From Amycolatopsis sp. NBC_00345 (lineage in GTDB: Bacteria; Actinomycetota; Actinomycetes; Mycobacteriales; Pseudonocardiaceae), in assembly GCF_036116635.1 (NCBI RefSeq), contig NZ_CP107995.1, positions 8,928,001-8,992,000 of the forward strand: DNA of 64,000 nucleotides, in the 5' to 3' direction. The notes beneath the pieces are model-generated. The model ran no database searches and was not told the DNA's origin. It saw only the letters and a program-made list of their open reading frames with translations. This document shows positions 33,394 through 41,505 of this stretch, piece after piece (positions within the stretch are counted from its first letter, which is position 1; every line of letters starts with the position of its first letter). A program made the position numbers and the translations under genes.

Positions 33394-33867
33394 ATGAGTT
33401 CCGAAGACGCGCTGGCGGCGATGCGCGCGAAGCTGTCGACGCTCGAGGCGGAGAACACTGCCCGCGCGGCATTGCTGGACCGCAGCCGGGACGAGGCCGT
33501 CGCGGAGAGCAAGGAAAAGCTCGACAAGCAGGGCAAGATCCAGGGTGAGGTGTTCGCCCGGCTGCAGGAACGCAACCGCCGGGCCAAGGCCGCGGGCGGC
33601 TGGGTGACGGAGTCGACCGTCGGGGAGAAGCCCGGCGACGAGAACGACTTCGGGTTCGAAGAGGACGACACGGAGAAGGACCGCCGCGCCGGTTACCGCG
33701 CCGCGGCGGAGCCCGAGCCCGCTTTCGGGGGCCGCGCCGTTCCGCTGCCCAAGGTCGAGACACCGCCCGCACCGCAACCACCGCCGCCGGTGCCCGGCCG
33801 GCATCGGCGCGGCGCGGCGCACCCGGACGACGACGACTTCGCCAACACCGACTGGCTGGCCACCTAG
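33394..33867 (+). CDS. Small coiled-coil protein with acidic C-terminal tail (cassette 1)
   Basis: 157 residues, not recognised. Residues 5-70 are strongly helical and charged (coiled coil, ALAAMRAKLSTLEAENTARA). An acidic/Pro-rich linker follows, then RHRRGAAHPDDDDFANTDWLAT. The architecture is the same as the 36098 product, and the tail resembles that of the 23153 product. ATG 33394 follows AAAGGGGAG, 23 bases after the large WXG gene. A possible cytosolic chaperone or adaptor for the cassette, by analogy with EspG-type roles; no sequence similarity to EspG is seen. Confidence 0.8.
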   Translation: MSSEDALAAMRAKLSTLEAENTARAALLDRSRDEAVAESKEKLDKQGKIQGEVFARLQERNRRAKAAGGWVTESTVGEKPGDENDFGFEEDDTEKDRRAGYRAAAEPEPAFGGRAVPLPKVETPPAPQPPPPVPGRHRRGAAHPDDDDFANTDWLAT

Positions 33868-34049
33868 CCGCTCACCCCGGCGTGGGAACGCACCGTGGCG
33901 CGGTGGGAACACCCGGTCACTCGCTCGCCCGGGCCCGCCGCGCCGGTTCTCGCGGGCGCGTTGGGTGGGTAGATTCCCCCTTGCACGGAATGCGGCACCC
34001 GTGGGCGTCGAACCGGGCGAGACCATGGGGGACCAAGGGGGCGAGGGCC

Positions 34050-34364
34050 ATGTCTGACGGTGGCTACCGGCACGACTCGGAGAGCATGCTGTCCGCCAAG
34101 ACGTCGCTGGAGCGCGCGGCCGAGAAGACGTCGGGCGACTCCGGCAAGGTCGCGCCGACATTGCTCACCGCGAAGGACTTCGGCCGCGTCCACGGCGACG
34201 CGTTCACCGGCTACAGCAACGGCATCAACGCCATGGGCGACGCCATGAAGGGCTACGCCGGCCAGCTCGCGCAGCTTGGCGGCGGCGTCGGCACGGCTGC
34301 GACGCGGTATTCGGCGGACGACCAGCAACAGGGCTCGGACGCGCGGAACGCGGGGCGCCGATGA
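34050..34364 (+). CDS. EspC-like type VII secretion target (cassette 2)
   Basis: 104 residues from ATG 34050, with GCGAGGGCC upstream. Helical, with AKDFGRVHGDAFTGY matching the same motif in the 30129 protein, so the two are paralogues. The frame upstream to 33882 is open but has no start signal. The stop overlaps the ATG of the next gene (ATGA). Confidence 0.85.
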   Translation: MSDGGYRHDSESMLSAKTSLERAAEKTSGDSGKVAPTLLTAKDFGRVHGDAFTGYSNGINAMGDAMKGYAGQLAQLGGGVGTAATRYSADDQQQGSDARNAGRR

Positions 34365-36001
34365 CCGTCACCGAGGCGCAGATCAAGGCGCTGCAGAACG
34401 ATCCGTACGTCACCGAGGGCACGAAGCAGTCGGCGATCTCGGCGTACCACCGGCTCGGCCCGGACGGCGCCGACGAGGCCTACGAGCAGGCCCAGGTGGA
34501 GCACGATTCGCACGCGCAGGACGACAAAGCCAACCGCGACGAGACGGTGCAGTCGGAGAAAACCCTTGATGCGCAACAGGGTCCGGCGCCGGGCGGCGTC
34601 GGGGTGAAGAAGTCCGACGAGGTGCTTGACCTCGCGAAGCCGGCGCTCGACTTCTTCTCGCGCTGGGCGGACCAGGTCTGGAACAAGATGCCGGACGCCC
34701 CGCCGGAGAAAATCGACTCCCGGAAGGACATCTGGGACAAGTTCGCCGAGAACGCCGACCTCGACTTCCGGAAGTTCCTCGATGACGCCGAGGGCCTGGC
34801 GAACGCGCGCCAGACCCTCGACGGGACGCGCACCGACGCGACCAACGCCGTGACCACGCTGTTCCACGACTGGAAGGGCGACGGCGCCGAGGCCGCGAAG
34901 GCCCAGTACGAGCAGCGCATCCAGCCCAGCGCCCAGGACCTGCTCGACCAGATCGACGGCGCCGCGAAGCTCATCCCCGAGACGATGATGCACATCTACA
35001 CCGCGCTGAAGACCAAGGTCGACGAGGTGCTGAAGCTGCGCGTCGACGAGGTCGCCACGGCGCCGCTGTACCTGGCGAGCCAGGTCGTCGAGGTCGCGCG
35101 GGGCAAGGTCGACTCGAAGGACAAGCTGCTGGACATCGCGCAGTGGCTGGATTCCGCGTGCCCCGGCAACAACCTGTACGACCGGCTGCAGGACGAAGAC
35201 TGCGGGCTCAACGACGAGAACAAGGACTACGCGATCGGGGCTGCGAAGCAGTGGCTCAACGGGTCGTTCTCGGCGGAGTTCGGGCAGCGTTACGACTCGT
35301 TCAAGGGCCTGTGCCAAACGGCCACGGACACGATCACCACACACTTCCAGACGCTCTCGCGGTTCATGGAGGGGTGCGCGAACTCGTTTTCGGTGGGGGG
35401 AACGGGTTCTGGTGGCGGCGCGGTGGCGCCGGACGTCTCGACGATGTTCGCGCCTCTGGACGGAGCGGGGGCGGATGTCTCGACGGGGACCGATGGGGCG
35501 GCCATGTCCGTCGTCTCCGCGGACGGTGGTGGGTTCACGGCGCCGGGCGGCGTCGGTGTGGAGTCGTCGACGGGGACGGCTTCGGCTGATACCGGGGCGT
35601 CCGATGAGATGACCACGGCGTCGGCGTCGCTGGGTGACCTCGGTGCGCACGTGCTCGACCCGGACGGCCCACCGCAGCACGACGGCGGACCGGGGGCGGA
35701 GCAGGCGTCGACCGATGGGCAGCTGGGTGCCGCGCCTGGCGGCTTGACCATCGACCCGCTGGGCGTCGGCCAGCCGACCGGCGCGATGCCGGACGGGACA
35801 AGCGGCTTCGGCGGCATGGGCATGGGCAGTATGGGCGGTGGGCTGGGCAGCGCGCCCGGCGGCGGCGACCAGCAGCGGGCCGGCAGCCAGCACCGGGTGG
35901 GGGACGACGTCTTCGAGCCGCGGGGTTCCGGCAGCCGCATCAGCGGTTCGCTGGACGACGAGAGCGAGCGGCCCACCCGCAACGACGGGGGTGGCCGGTG
36001 A
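34361..36001 (+). CDS. Large WXG-type protein (cassette 2)
   Basis: 546 residues, a paralogue of the 30437 product. The helical region has a WKG turn (FHDWKGDGAEAAKAQYE) and the acidic-Cys segment DEDCGLNDENKD; a Gly/Asp-rich disordered part follows, then GGMGMGSMGGG and the end PRGSGSRISGSLDDESE. It lacks the long repeats of cassette 1, which accounts for its smaller size. Probably secreted by the ESX-4-like system or another T7SS together with the 34050 product. Confidence 0.85.
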   Translation: MTVTEAQIKALQNDPYVTEGTKQSAISAYHRLGPDGADEAYEQAQVEHDSHAQDDKANRDETVQSEKTLDAQQGPAPGGVGVKKSDEVLDLAKPALDFFSRWADQVWNKMPDAPPEKIDSRKDIWDKFAENADLDFRKFLDDAEGLANARQTLDGTRTDATNAVTTLFHDWKGDGAEAAKAQYEQRIQPSAQDLLDQIDGAAKLIPETMMHIYTALKTKVDEVLKLRVDEVATAPLYLASQVVEVARGKVDSKDKLLDIAQWLDSACPGNNLYDRLQDEDCGLNDENKDYAIGAAKQWLNGSFSAEFGQRYDSFKGLCQTATDTITTHFQTLSRFMEGCANSFSVGGTGSGGGAVAPDVSTMFAPLDGAGADVSTGTDGAAMSVVSADGGGFTAPGGVGVESSTGTASADTGASDEMTTASASLGDLGAHVLDPDGPPQHDGGPGAEQASTDGQLGAAPGGLTIDPLGVGQPTGAMPDGTSGFGGMGMGSMGGGLGSAPGGGDQQRAGSQHRVGDDVFEPRGSGSRISGSLDDESERPTRNDGGGR

Positions 36002-36097
36002 CCGGCCCATCGGCAACGTGGGGGTGGCCGGTGCCCAGTGCGGCTGGCTGGCCCTTCCACAACGAGGGTGACCGATCGGCAAGGAGGAGGTCGGCCG

Positions 36098-36604
36098 GTG
36101 ACCGGCGCGGCTGACCGGCTCGCGGCCGCGCGCGCGGCGATGGAGTCGGCGACGCGTGAGCACCAGGAGCAGCGCGGCCTGCGCGAGCGGCACCTCGAGG
36201 AGGCCAAAGCCCAGGCCCGTCAGTCAATGGAGCGCGACGCCGCCGTGCACGGCCGCTACATCACGCACATGCAGGAGCTGAACCGCCGGCACAAGGAAAC
36301 GGGCGGCTGGCTCACGGAAAAGGCGCTCGCGGACCACAGCCACACCATGGAGTTCGGCCCGGAGGACGAAGACCAGCCCCGCGACGACTTCGGCAAGCAC
36401 ATCCCGCCGAAACCGCCAGGACCGATCGACGCCCCGATCATGGAACGGCCCCCGGCCGCGACCCTGCCGGCCACGGACACGTCACCCGCACCGTCTCCGC
36501 CGACGACGCCGATTCCGGCACAGTCACCCTCGCGAGGCCGCCACGCCCGCGCGGACTCCTTCGACGACGACGACTTTTCCAACAACAGCTGGATGGTCGA
36601 CTGA
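36098..36604 (+). CDS. Small coiled-coil protein with acidic C-terminal tail (cassette 2)
   Basis: 168 residues from GTG 36098, with AAGGAGGAGG seven bases upstream; an in-frame frame to 36038 has no such site. The N-terminal helix is highly charged (REHQEQRGLRERHLEEAKAQ), and both this and the 33394 product contain a conserved RNRRAK-/LNRRHKETGGWLTE-type element before a Pro-rich linker. The C-terminus is SFDDDDFSNNSWMVD. It completes the second copy of the cassette and is convergent with the 36630 hydrolase. Confidence 0.8.
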   Translation: MTGAADRLAAARAAMESATREHQEQRGLRERHLEEAKAQARQSMERDAAVHGRYITHMQELNRRHKETGGWLTEKALADHSHTMEFGPEDEDQPRDDFGKHIPPKPPGPIDAPIMERPPAATLPATDTSPAPSPPTTPIPAQSPSRGRHARADSFDDDDFSNNSWMVD

Positions 36605-36629
36605 CCCGCGCCGCACTCTGTTCGGTGGC

Positions 36630-37577
36630 TCAGGCCGCGGGCTCTTCCGGCAGGTCGATCGGGGCGCGTTTCACGTCGGATTCCAGCAGGGGCAGGTACT
36701 TGTCCGTGCCCGTGAGGTGGGTCAGGAAAAACGCGGTGAACAGGGCGCGCGTCAGCTGCTGGGTGCCGCGGTGGGGCTTGCCGTGCAGGAGGAGCTGGCT
36801 CCAGTGCCTGCCTTCCGTGACGCCGAGGTGCGAGGACTTCCCGAGCGTCCGCAGCTGCACCGGCCCGGCCCAGGCGTTGGCGATCGCCTCCGCGTGGCCG
36901 ACGGCCGGGGCGACCAGGTCCTCCTCGGCCGCCAGGTGCAGGCCCGGAGCGGTGATCAGCTTCGCGGCCTCGGTGGCCGGGGGGAAGGTCTGGGCGGCGG
37001 TGATCGTGGCGACGGCACCGATCCGCGGGTACGTCCGGCCGAGCAGTTCGGCGTCGGTGGCGGAACCGGCCAAAGCCGTCCCCGAAGCCGTACTGGAACC
37101 GGCCTTGGCCTTGCCGGAACGCGCGCCGGATCCGGCCGCCGCCGAGTCGGAAGAACCGGCCGCAGCAGCCGAAGTGCCCGCGGCCAGTACCGCGGAGCCG
37201 CCCCCGGTGGAGTGGCCGGCCAGGCCGAGCTTCTCCGGGTCGACGCTGATGCCGTCCGGGCCGAGGCGGACTGTGGTGATCACGTCCAGCGTCGTCAGCA
37301 GGTCCGCGGCCAGCAGGCGGTGCGACGGCAGCGGGCCGCGCTGCGTGGCGGGCGCCGCGGCGACCACGCCCCAGCCGGCGAGGTGGTGCAGGAGCTGGCG
37401 GTAGCGCCCGGTCGGCTGCAGCCAGCCGTGCCCGAACGCGATGGCGGGCAGGCCGAGGCCGCTCCGCGGGGTGAACACGATGCCGGGCAGCCCCACCAGG
37501 GCGAGATTGCCGCGCAGGACCTCGTGGGGCCCCGGGTGTGACAGCTCCGCGAGCAGCTGCTTGGGCTTACTGGCCAT
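36630..37577 (-). CDS. Alpha/beta hydrolase (dienelactone hydrolase/lipase-like)
   Basis: 315 residues. The oxyanion region FGHGWLQPTGRY, nucleophile elbow GLAGHSTGGGSAV and late HLGVTEGRHW supply the Ser and His. Immediately after the elbow there is a 45-residue Ala/Ser/Gly insertion (about residues 131-176) of low complexity, absent from typical members. No signal peptide, so cytosolic. Substrate cannot be told. It points away from glmS; the 195-base gap between them should hold both promoters. Confidence 0.88.
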   Translation of the reverse strand: MASKPKQLLAELSHPGPHEVLRGNLALVGLPGIVFTPRSGLGLPAIAFGHGWLQPTGRYRQLLHHLAGWGVVAAAPATQRGPLPSHRLLAADLLTTLDVITTVRLGPDGISVDPEKLGLAGHSTGGGSAVLAAGTSAAAAGSSDSAAAGSGARSGKAKAGSSTASGTALAGSATDAELLGRTYPRIGAVATITAAQTFPPATEAAKLITAPGLHLAAEEDLVAPAVGHAEAIANAWAGPVQLRTLGKSSHLGVTEGRHWSQLLLHGKPHRGTQQLTRALFTAFFLTHLTGTDKYLPLLESDVKRAPIDLPEEPAA

Positions 37578-37772
37578 GCGCGCGACCTTACTGCCCGTGC
37601 CCGCGCGTGGCCCGCCCGCCGCTCCGAGTCATCCCGTCACGCTTCAGGGGTGGGGTCGGGCTCAGCCTTACAGCGTATGTCCCGATGAGTGAAACGCCTG
37701 GTCAACGCACCCGAAATCGCTCGTCAAGGTACCGGAGTAGGGGACTGGACATCCCTCGTTAGGCTTATCCGC

Positions 37773-39635
37773 GTGTGTGGAATCGTGGGATATGTCGGAC
37801 ACCGGCCGGCCCTGGACGTCGTTCTCGGCGGACTGCGGCGCATGGAGTACCGCGGCTACGACTCGGCCGGCGTCGCGGTGCTGGACGGCAAGGGCGCGCT
37901 GAACGTCGAGCGTAAAGCCGGCCGCCTGGCGAACCTGGAGACCAGGCTCGACGAGGTCGGCCGGGACGCCTTCGCGGGCACCGCCGGCATGGGGCACACC
38001 CGCTGGGCGACGCACGGCGCCCCGGTGGACCGGAACTCGCACCCGCACCGGGACGCTTCGAACCGCGTTGCCGTGGTGCACAACGGCATCATCGAGAACT
38101 TCGTCGCCCTCCGCTCGGAGCTGGAGGCCGATGGCGTCGAGATGGCCAGCGACACCGACAGCGAGACCGCCGCGCACCTGGTCGCCCGCGCCTACGACGG
38201 TGGCGAGACCAAGGGCGACTTCGCGGCCAGCGTCGCCGCCGTCTGCCGCCGCCTGGAGGGCGCGTTCACGCTGGTCGTGACGCACGCCGACCAGCCGGAC
38301 ACCATCGTCGCGGCGCGCCGGTCGTCGCCGCTGGTGGTGGGGGTCGGCGAGGGTGAGACGTTCGTCGCGTCCGACGTCGCCGCCTTCATCGAGCACACAC
38401 GCGAGGCCGTCGAGCTGGGGCAGGACCAGCTCGTGGTGATCACCCGCGACGGCTACGAGGTCACCGACTTCCACGGCGACGCCGCGCAGGCCAAGCCGTT
38501 CACCGTCGACTGGGACCTGAGTGCCGCCGAGAAGGGCGGCCACGAGTACTTCATGCTCAAGGAGATCGAGGAGCAGCCCGAGGCGCTGGCCAACACGCTG
38601 CGCGGGCACTTCGAGGCCGGCCGCATCATCCTCGACGAGCAGCGCATCTCCGACCAGGACCTCCGCGACGTCGACAAGGTCTTCGTCGTCGCCTGCGGTT
38701 CCGCGTACCACTCCGGCCTGGTCGCCAAGTACGCGATCGAGCACTGGACCCGGCTGCCCGTCGAGGTCGAGCTGGCCAGCGAGTTCCGCTACCGCGACCC
38801 GGTGCTGGACCGCGACACGCTGGTGGTCGCCGTGTCCCAGTCCGGCGAGACGGCCGACACGCTGGAGGCCGTCCGCCACGCGCGGGAGCAGAAGGCGCGT
38901 GTGCTGGCCGTCTGCAACACCAACGGCGCGCAGATCCCGCGTGAGTCCGACGCCGTGCTGTACACGCACGCCGGCCCGGAGATCGGCGTCGCCTCGACGA
39001 AGGCGTTCCTCGCCCAGATCGCGGCCAACTACCTGGTGGGCCTGGCGCTGGCGCAGGCCCGCGGCACGAAGTACCCGGACGAGGTCGCCCGCGAGTTCGC
39101 CGAGCTGGAGGCCATGCCGGCCGCCGTGCAAAAAGTACTGTCCACTGTGGATCAGACCCGCGACCTGGCCCGGCGCATCTCCGACTCGCGCGCGGTGCTG
39201 TTCCTCGGCCGCCACGTCGGGTTCCCGGTGGCGCTCGAAGGCGCGCTGAAGCTCAAGGAACTGGCGTACATGCACGCCGAGGGCTTCGCCGCGGGCGAGC
39301 TGAAGCACGGCCCGATCGCGCTGATCGAAGAGGGCCTGCCGGTGGTCGTCGTGATGCCGTCGCCGAAGGGCCGCGCGGTGCTGCACTCCAAGCTGGTCTC
39401 GAACATCAGCGAGATCCAGGCCCGTGGCGCGCGCACCATCGTCATCGCCGAAGAGGGTGACGAGACGGTGCGGCCGTTCGCCGACGAGCTGATCGAGGTC
39501 CCGGCCGTGCCGACGCTGCTGCAGCCGCTGGTGTCCACCGTGCCGCTGCAGGTGCTGGCCGCGGAGATCGCCCGCGCCCGCGGGTACGACGTCGACAAGC
39601 CGCGTAACCTGGCGAAGTCCGTCACCGTGGAATAG
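37773..39635 (+). CDS. glmS: Glutamine-fructose-6-phosphate aminotransferase (isomerising)
   Basis: Makes glucosamine-6-phosphate from fructose-6-phosphate and glutamine, first step toward UDP-GlcNAc. GTG 37773 places the catalytic Cys directly after the initiator Met (MCGIVGYVGH), as the enzyme requires; the longer open frame to 37689 is therefore excluded. Glutaminase domain about 1-220 (HTRWATHG, HNGIIENF), two SIS domains with SQSGETADT and LGRHVGFPVALEGALKLKE, and C-terminal KPRNLAKSVTVE. 620 residues. No ribosome binding site; TAGGCT seven bases before GTG suggests a leaderless transcript. Confidence 0.98.
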   Translation: MCGIVGYVGHRPALDVVLGGLRRMEYRGYDSAGVAVLDGKGALNVERKAGRLANLETRLDEVGRDAFAGTAGMGHTRWATHGAPVDRNSHPHRDASNRVAVVHNGIIENFVALRSELEADGVEMASDTDSETAAHLVARAYDGGETKGDFAASVAAVCRRLEGAFTLVVTHADQPDTIVAARRSSPLVVGVGEGETFVASDVAAFIEHTREAVELGQDQLVVITRDGYEVTDFHGDAAQAKPFTVDWDLSAAEKGGHEYFMLKEIEEQPEALANTLRGHFEAGRIILDEQRISDQDLRDVDKVFVVACGSAYHSGLVAKYAIEHWTRLPVEVELASEFRYRDPVLDRDTLVVAVSQSGETADTLEAVRHAREQKARVLAVCNTNGAQIPRESDAVLYTHAGPEIGVASTKAFLAQIAANYLVGLALAQARGTKYPDEVAREFAELEAMPAAVQKVLSTVDQTRDLARRISDSRAVLFLGRHVGFPVALEGALKLKELAYMHAEGFAAGELKHGPIALIEEGLPVVVVMPSPKGRAVLHSKLVSNISEIQARGARTIVIAEEGDETVRPFADELIEVPAVPTLLQPLVSTVPLQVLAAEIARARGYDVDKPRNLAKSVTVE

Positions 39636-39662
39636 CACAGTGTAAAAACGGGAGGCTTCGCC

Positions 39663-41114
39663 GTGTTGGGAATCTGGACCACGGAACGGATTCGCGCGGC
39701 GGAGGACCGGCTGCTCGCCGTCACCCCGGACGGCGAGCTGATGCGGCGGGCCGCCTTCGGGCTGGCCGGGCAGGTCGCGGACCTGCTGACCGAGACCGCT
39801 GGGTCGGTGTCCGGACGACGGGTCGTGCTGCTCGTCGGGTCCGGCAACAACGGTGGTGACGCCCTGTGGGCCGGTGCGTTCCTGCGTCGCCGCGGTGTCG
39901 CCGTCTCGGCTGTACTGCTCAAGCCGGAGAAGGCGCACGCGGCGGGATTGGCCGCACTGCGGCGTTCCGGCGGTCGCGTGGTGTCGCTTGAGGACAGTCC
40001 ACAGTGGATCTCGCGAGCGGACGTCGTGGTCGACGGCATCGTCGGCATCTCCGCGAAGGGGCCGTTGCGCCCGGACGCGGCGAAGCTCGTCGAGCAGGTG
40101 GACGCGCCCGTCGTCGCGGTGGACCTGCCGAGTGGGGTGGACCCGGACACCGGCGCCGTCGACGGACCGCACGTCACGGCCACGCGCACGGTCACGTTCG
40201 GAGCGCTGAAGCCCGTCCACGCGCTCGCGCCGCAGGAGTGCGGCGAGGTGGTGCTGGTGGACATCGGCCTGCGGCCCTCGCTGGGCGAGCCCGACCTGCG
40301 TCAGCTCGAGCTGGCCGATGTCGCCGCCGTGTGGCCGATTCCCGGCCCGGCGGACGACAAGTACAGCCAGGGGGTTGTCGGCATCGCGGCCGGCTCCGCG
40401 ACGTATCCGGGCGCGGCGGTGCTCGCCTCCGGCTCGGCGGTGCACGCGACGGCCGGCATGGTCCGCTACGCCGGGCACGCCGCCGAGGCCGTCCGGTCCC
40501 GCTGGCCGGAGATCGTCGCGACGGGCTCGGTCACCGACGCCGGGCGCGTGCAGGCCTGGGTGGTCGGGCCGGGCATCGGCACCGGCGCGGACGGCCGTGA
40601 GCTGCTGCGCCACATCCTCGGCCAGGGTGTCCCCGTGTGCGCGGACGCCGACGCCACCACGATCATCGCGCGTGACCACGACGTGCTCGACGCCCGCGAC
40701 CCGGACACTCCGCTCGTGCTGACGCCGCACGCGGGGGAGTACGAACGCCTGATGGGCCGCAAGCCCGGCGCCGACAGGCTCGCCGCCGCGCGCGAAGCGG
40801 CGAAGAAGTACAACGCCGTTGTCCTGCTGAAGGGGCACTGCACGGTGGTCGCCGCGCCGGACGGCCGTGTCTCGGTCAACACCCCGCGCGGCTCCTGGCT
40901 CGCCACCGCGGGCTCCGGCGACGTCCTGACCGGGCTGGTCGGCTCGCTGCTGGCGGCCGGCGTGGACCCGTGGCTCGCGGCGTCGGCGGCCGCTCAGGTG
41001 CACTCGCTGGCCGGCACGCTGGCCGCGGCGGGCGTGCCGACCTCGGCCTCGGGGATCGTCGACGCCATCCCGGCGGCGCTGCGCGTGGTCCGCGCCGTCG
41101 GCCGCGACTCGTAG
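39663..41114 (+). CDS. nnr: Bifunctional NAD(P)H-hydrate epimerase / ADP-dependent dehydratase
   Basis: Repairs hydrated NAD(P)H. The N-terminal epimerase domain (about 1-215) has GSGNNGGDALWAGAFL; the C-terminal ribokinase-like dehydratase has TPHAGEYERL and the NAGSGDVLTG-type motif (TAGSGDVLTGLVGSLL) near residue 420. 483 residues, the fused form. GTG 39663 with GGGAGG upstream. It follows glmS by 27 bases, as nnr lies near glmS in mycobacteria. Confidence 0.95.
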   Translation: MLGIWTTERIRAAEDRLLAVTPDGELMRRAAFGLAGQVADLLTETAGSVSGRRVVLLVGSGNNGGDALWAGAFLRRRGVAVSAVLLKPEKAHAAGLAALRRSGGRVVSLEDSPQWISRADVVVDGIVGISAKGPLRPDAAKLVEQVDAPVVAVDLPSGVDPDTGAVDGPHVTATRTVTFGALKPVHALAPQECGEVVLVDIGLRPSLGEPDLRQLELADVAAVWPIPGPADDKYSQGVVGIAAGSATYPGAAVLASGSAVHATAGMVRYAGHAAEAVRSRWPEIVATGSVTDAGRVQAWVVGPGIGTGADGRELLRHILGQGVPVCADADATTIIARDHDVLDARDPDTPLVLTPHAGEYERLMGRKPGADRLAAAREAAKKYNAVVLLKGHCTVVAAPDGRVSVNTPRGSWLATAGSGDVLTGLVGSLLAAGVDPWLAASAAAQVHSLAGTLAAAGVPTSASGIVDAIPAALRVVRAVGRDS

Positions 41115-41126
41115 GGGGCTCCGGCT

Positions 41127-41150
41127 ATAGTTCGATGTGAGTCGAACTAT
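41127..41150. promoter_or_regulatory. Operator-like inverted repeat before broken NTF2-like gene
   Basis: ATAGTTCGA (41127-41135) and TCGAACTAT (41142-41150) form a perfect 9-bp inverted repeat with a six-base spacer, 17 bases before ATG 41167. Its length and spacing suit a dimeric regulator such as a TetR or MarR family member; none is encoded next to it. Confidence 0.55.
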
Positions 41151-41166
41151 CAGGGAGCGTGGCGCG

Positions 41167-41396
41167 ATGACGTCCGAGCAGGTCAAGCTGGCTGTGGCGG
41201 CCAAGTTCCTCGAAGCGCTGGCGAAGAAGGACGGGTCGCTCCTGCCTCCGGTTACGAGGTGACCTTCACGCCGCTGCACGTCCTCGACGAGCACCTGGCC
41301 ACGGTCTGCACCCTCCAGGACGGCAAGGTCGCGGCGATCGAGACCTACCTGTCCGACGTCGACGGTATGAACGCGTTCTTCGCCGACCTGCCCTGA
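41167..41396 (+). pseudogene. Remnant of an NTF2/SnoaL-like gene with internal deletion
   Basis: ATG 41167 with GGGAGC upstream opens a frame coding MTSEQVKLAVAAKFLEAL and stops at 41260. From about 41250 a second frame continues as GYEVTFTPLHVLDEHLATV...NAFFADLP and stops at 41394. Together they look like the first helix and the last beta strands of a small SnoaL/NTF2-fold protein (usually 110-140 aa), missing the middle and shifted in frame. Codon use stays coding-like on both sides. The family call is from pattern only. Confidence 0.6.
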
Positions 41397-41405
41397 CGCG
41401 GCGAG

Positions 41406-41430
41406 GAGTTATCGAGTTATGTGTTAACTC
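41406..41430 (+). promoter_or_regulatory. Possible DeoR operator / promoter region
   Basis: An AT-rich patch has two direct GAGTTAT repeats eight bases apart (41406, 41414) followed by the inverted TAACTC (41425-41430). It is 75 bases before the DeoR-type regulator. Such repeats are common for autoregulated DeoR proteins; no experimental or comparative support. Confidence 0.4.
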
Positions 41431-41505
41431 CGGGGGAATAATCTGGTAAGAAGCAGGGTGTGAGCGGCGACACCCCTGATCAGGCGACCCCCGGCGGGGT
41501 GGCCT

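Noticed and set aside
33882..34049. N-terminal extension of the cassette 2 EspC-like protein
   Set aside because: The upstream frame has no binding site, reads as basic low-complexity sequence and would make the protein longer than its paralogue.
37668..41294. 1208-codon open frame antisense to glmS and nnr
   Set aside because: It covers two well-supported genes and has the composition of a GC-rich shadow frame.
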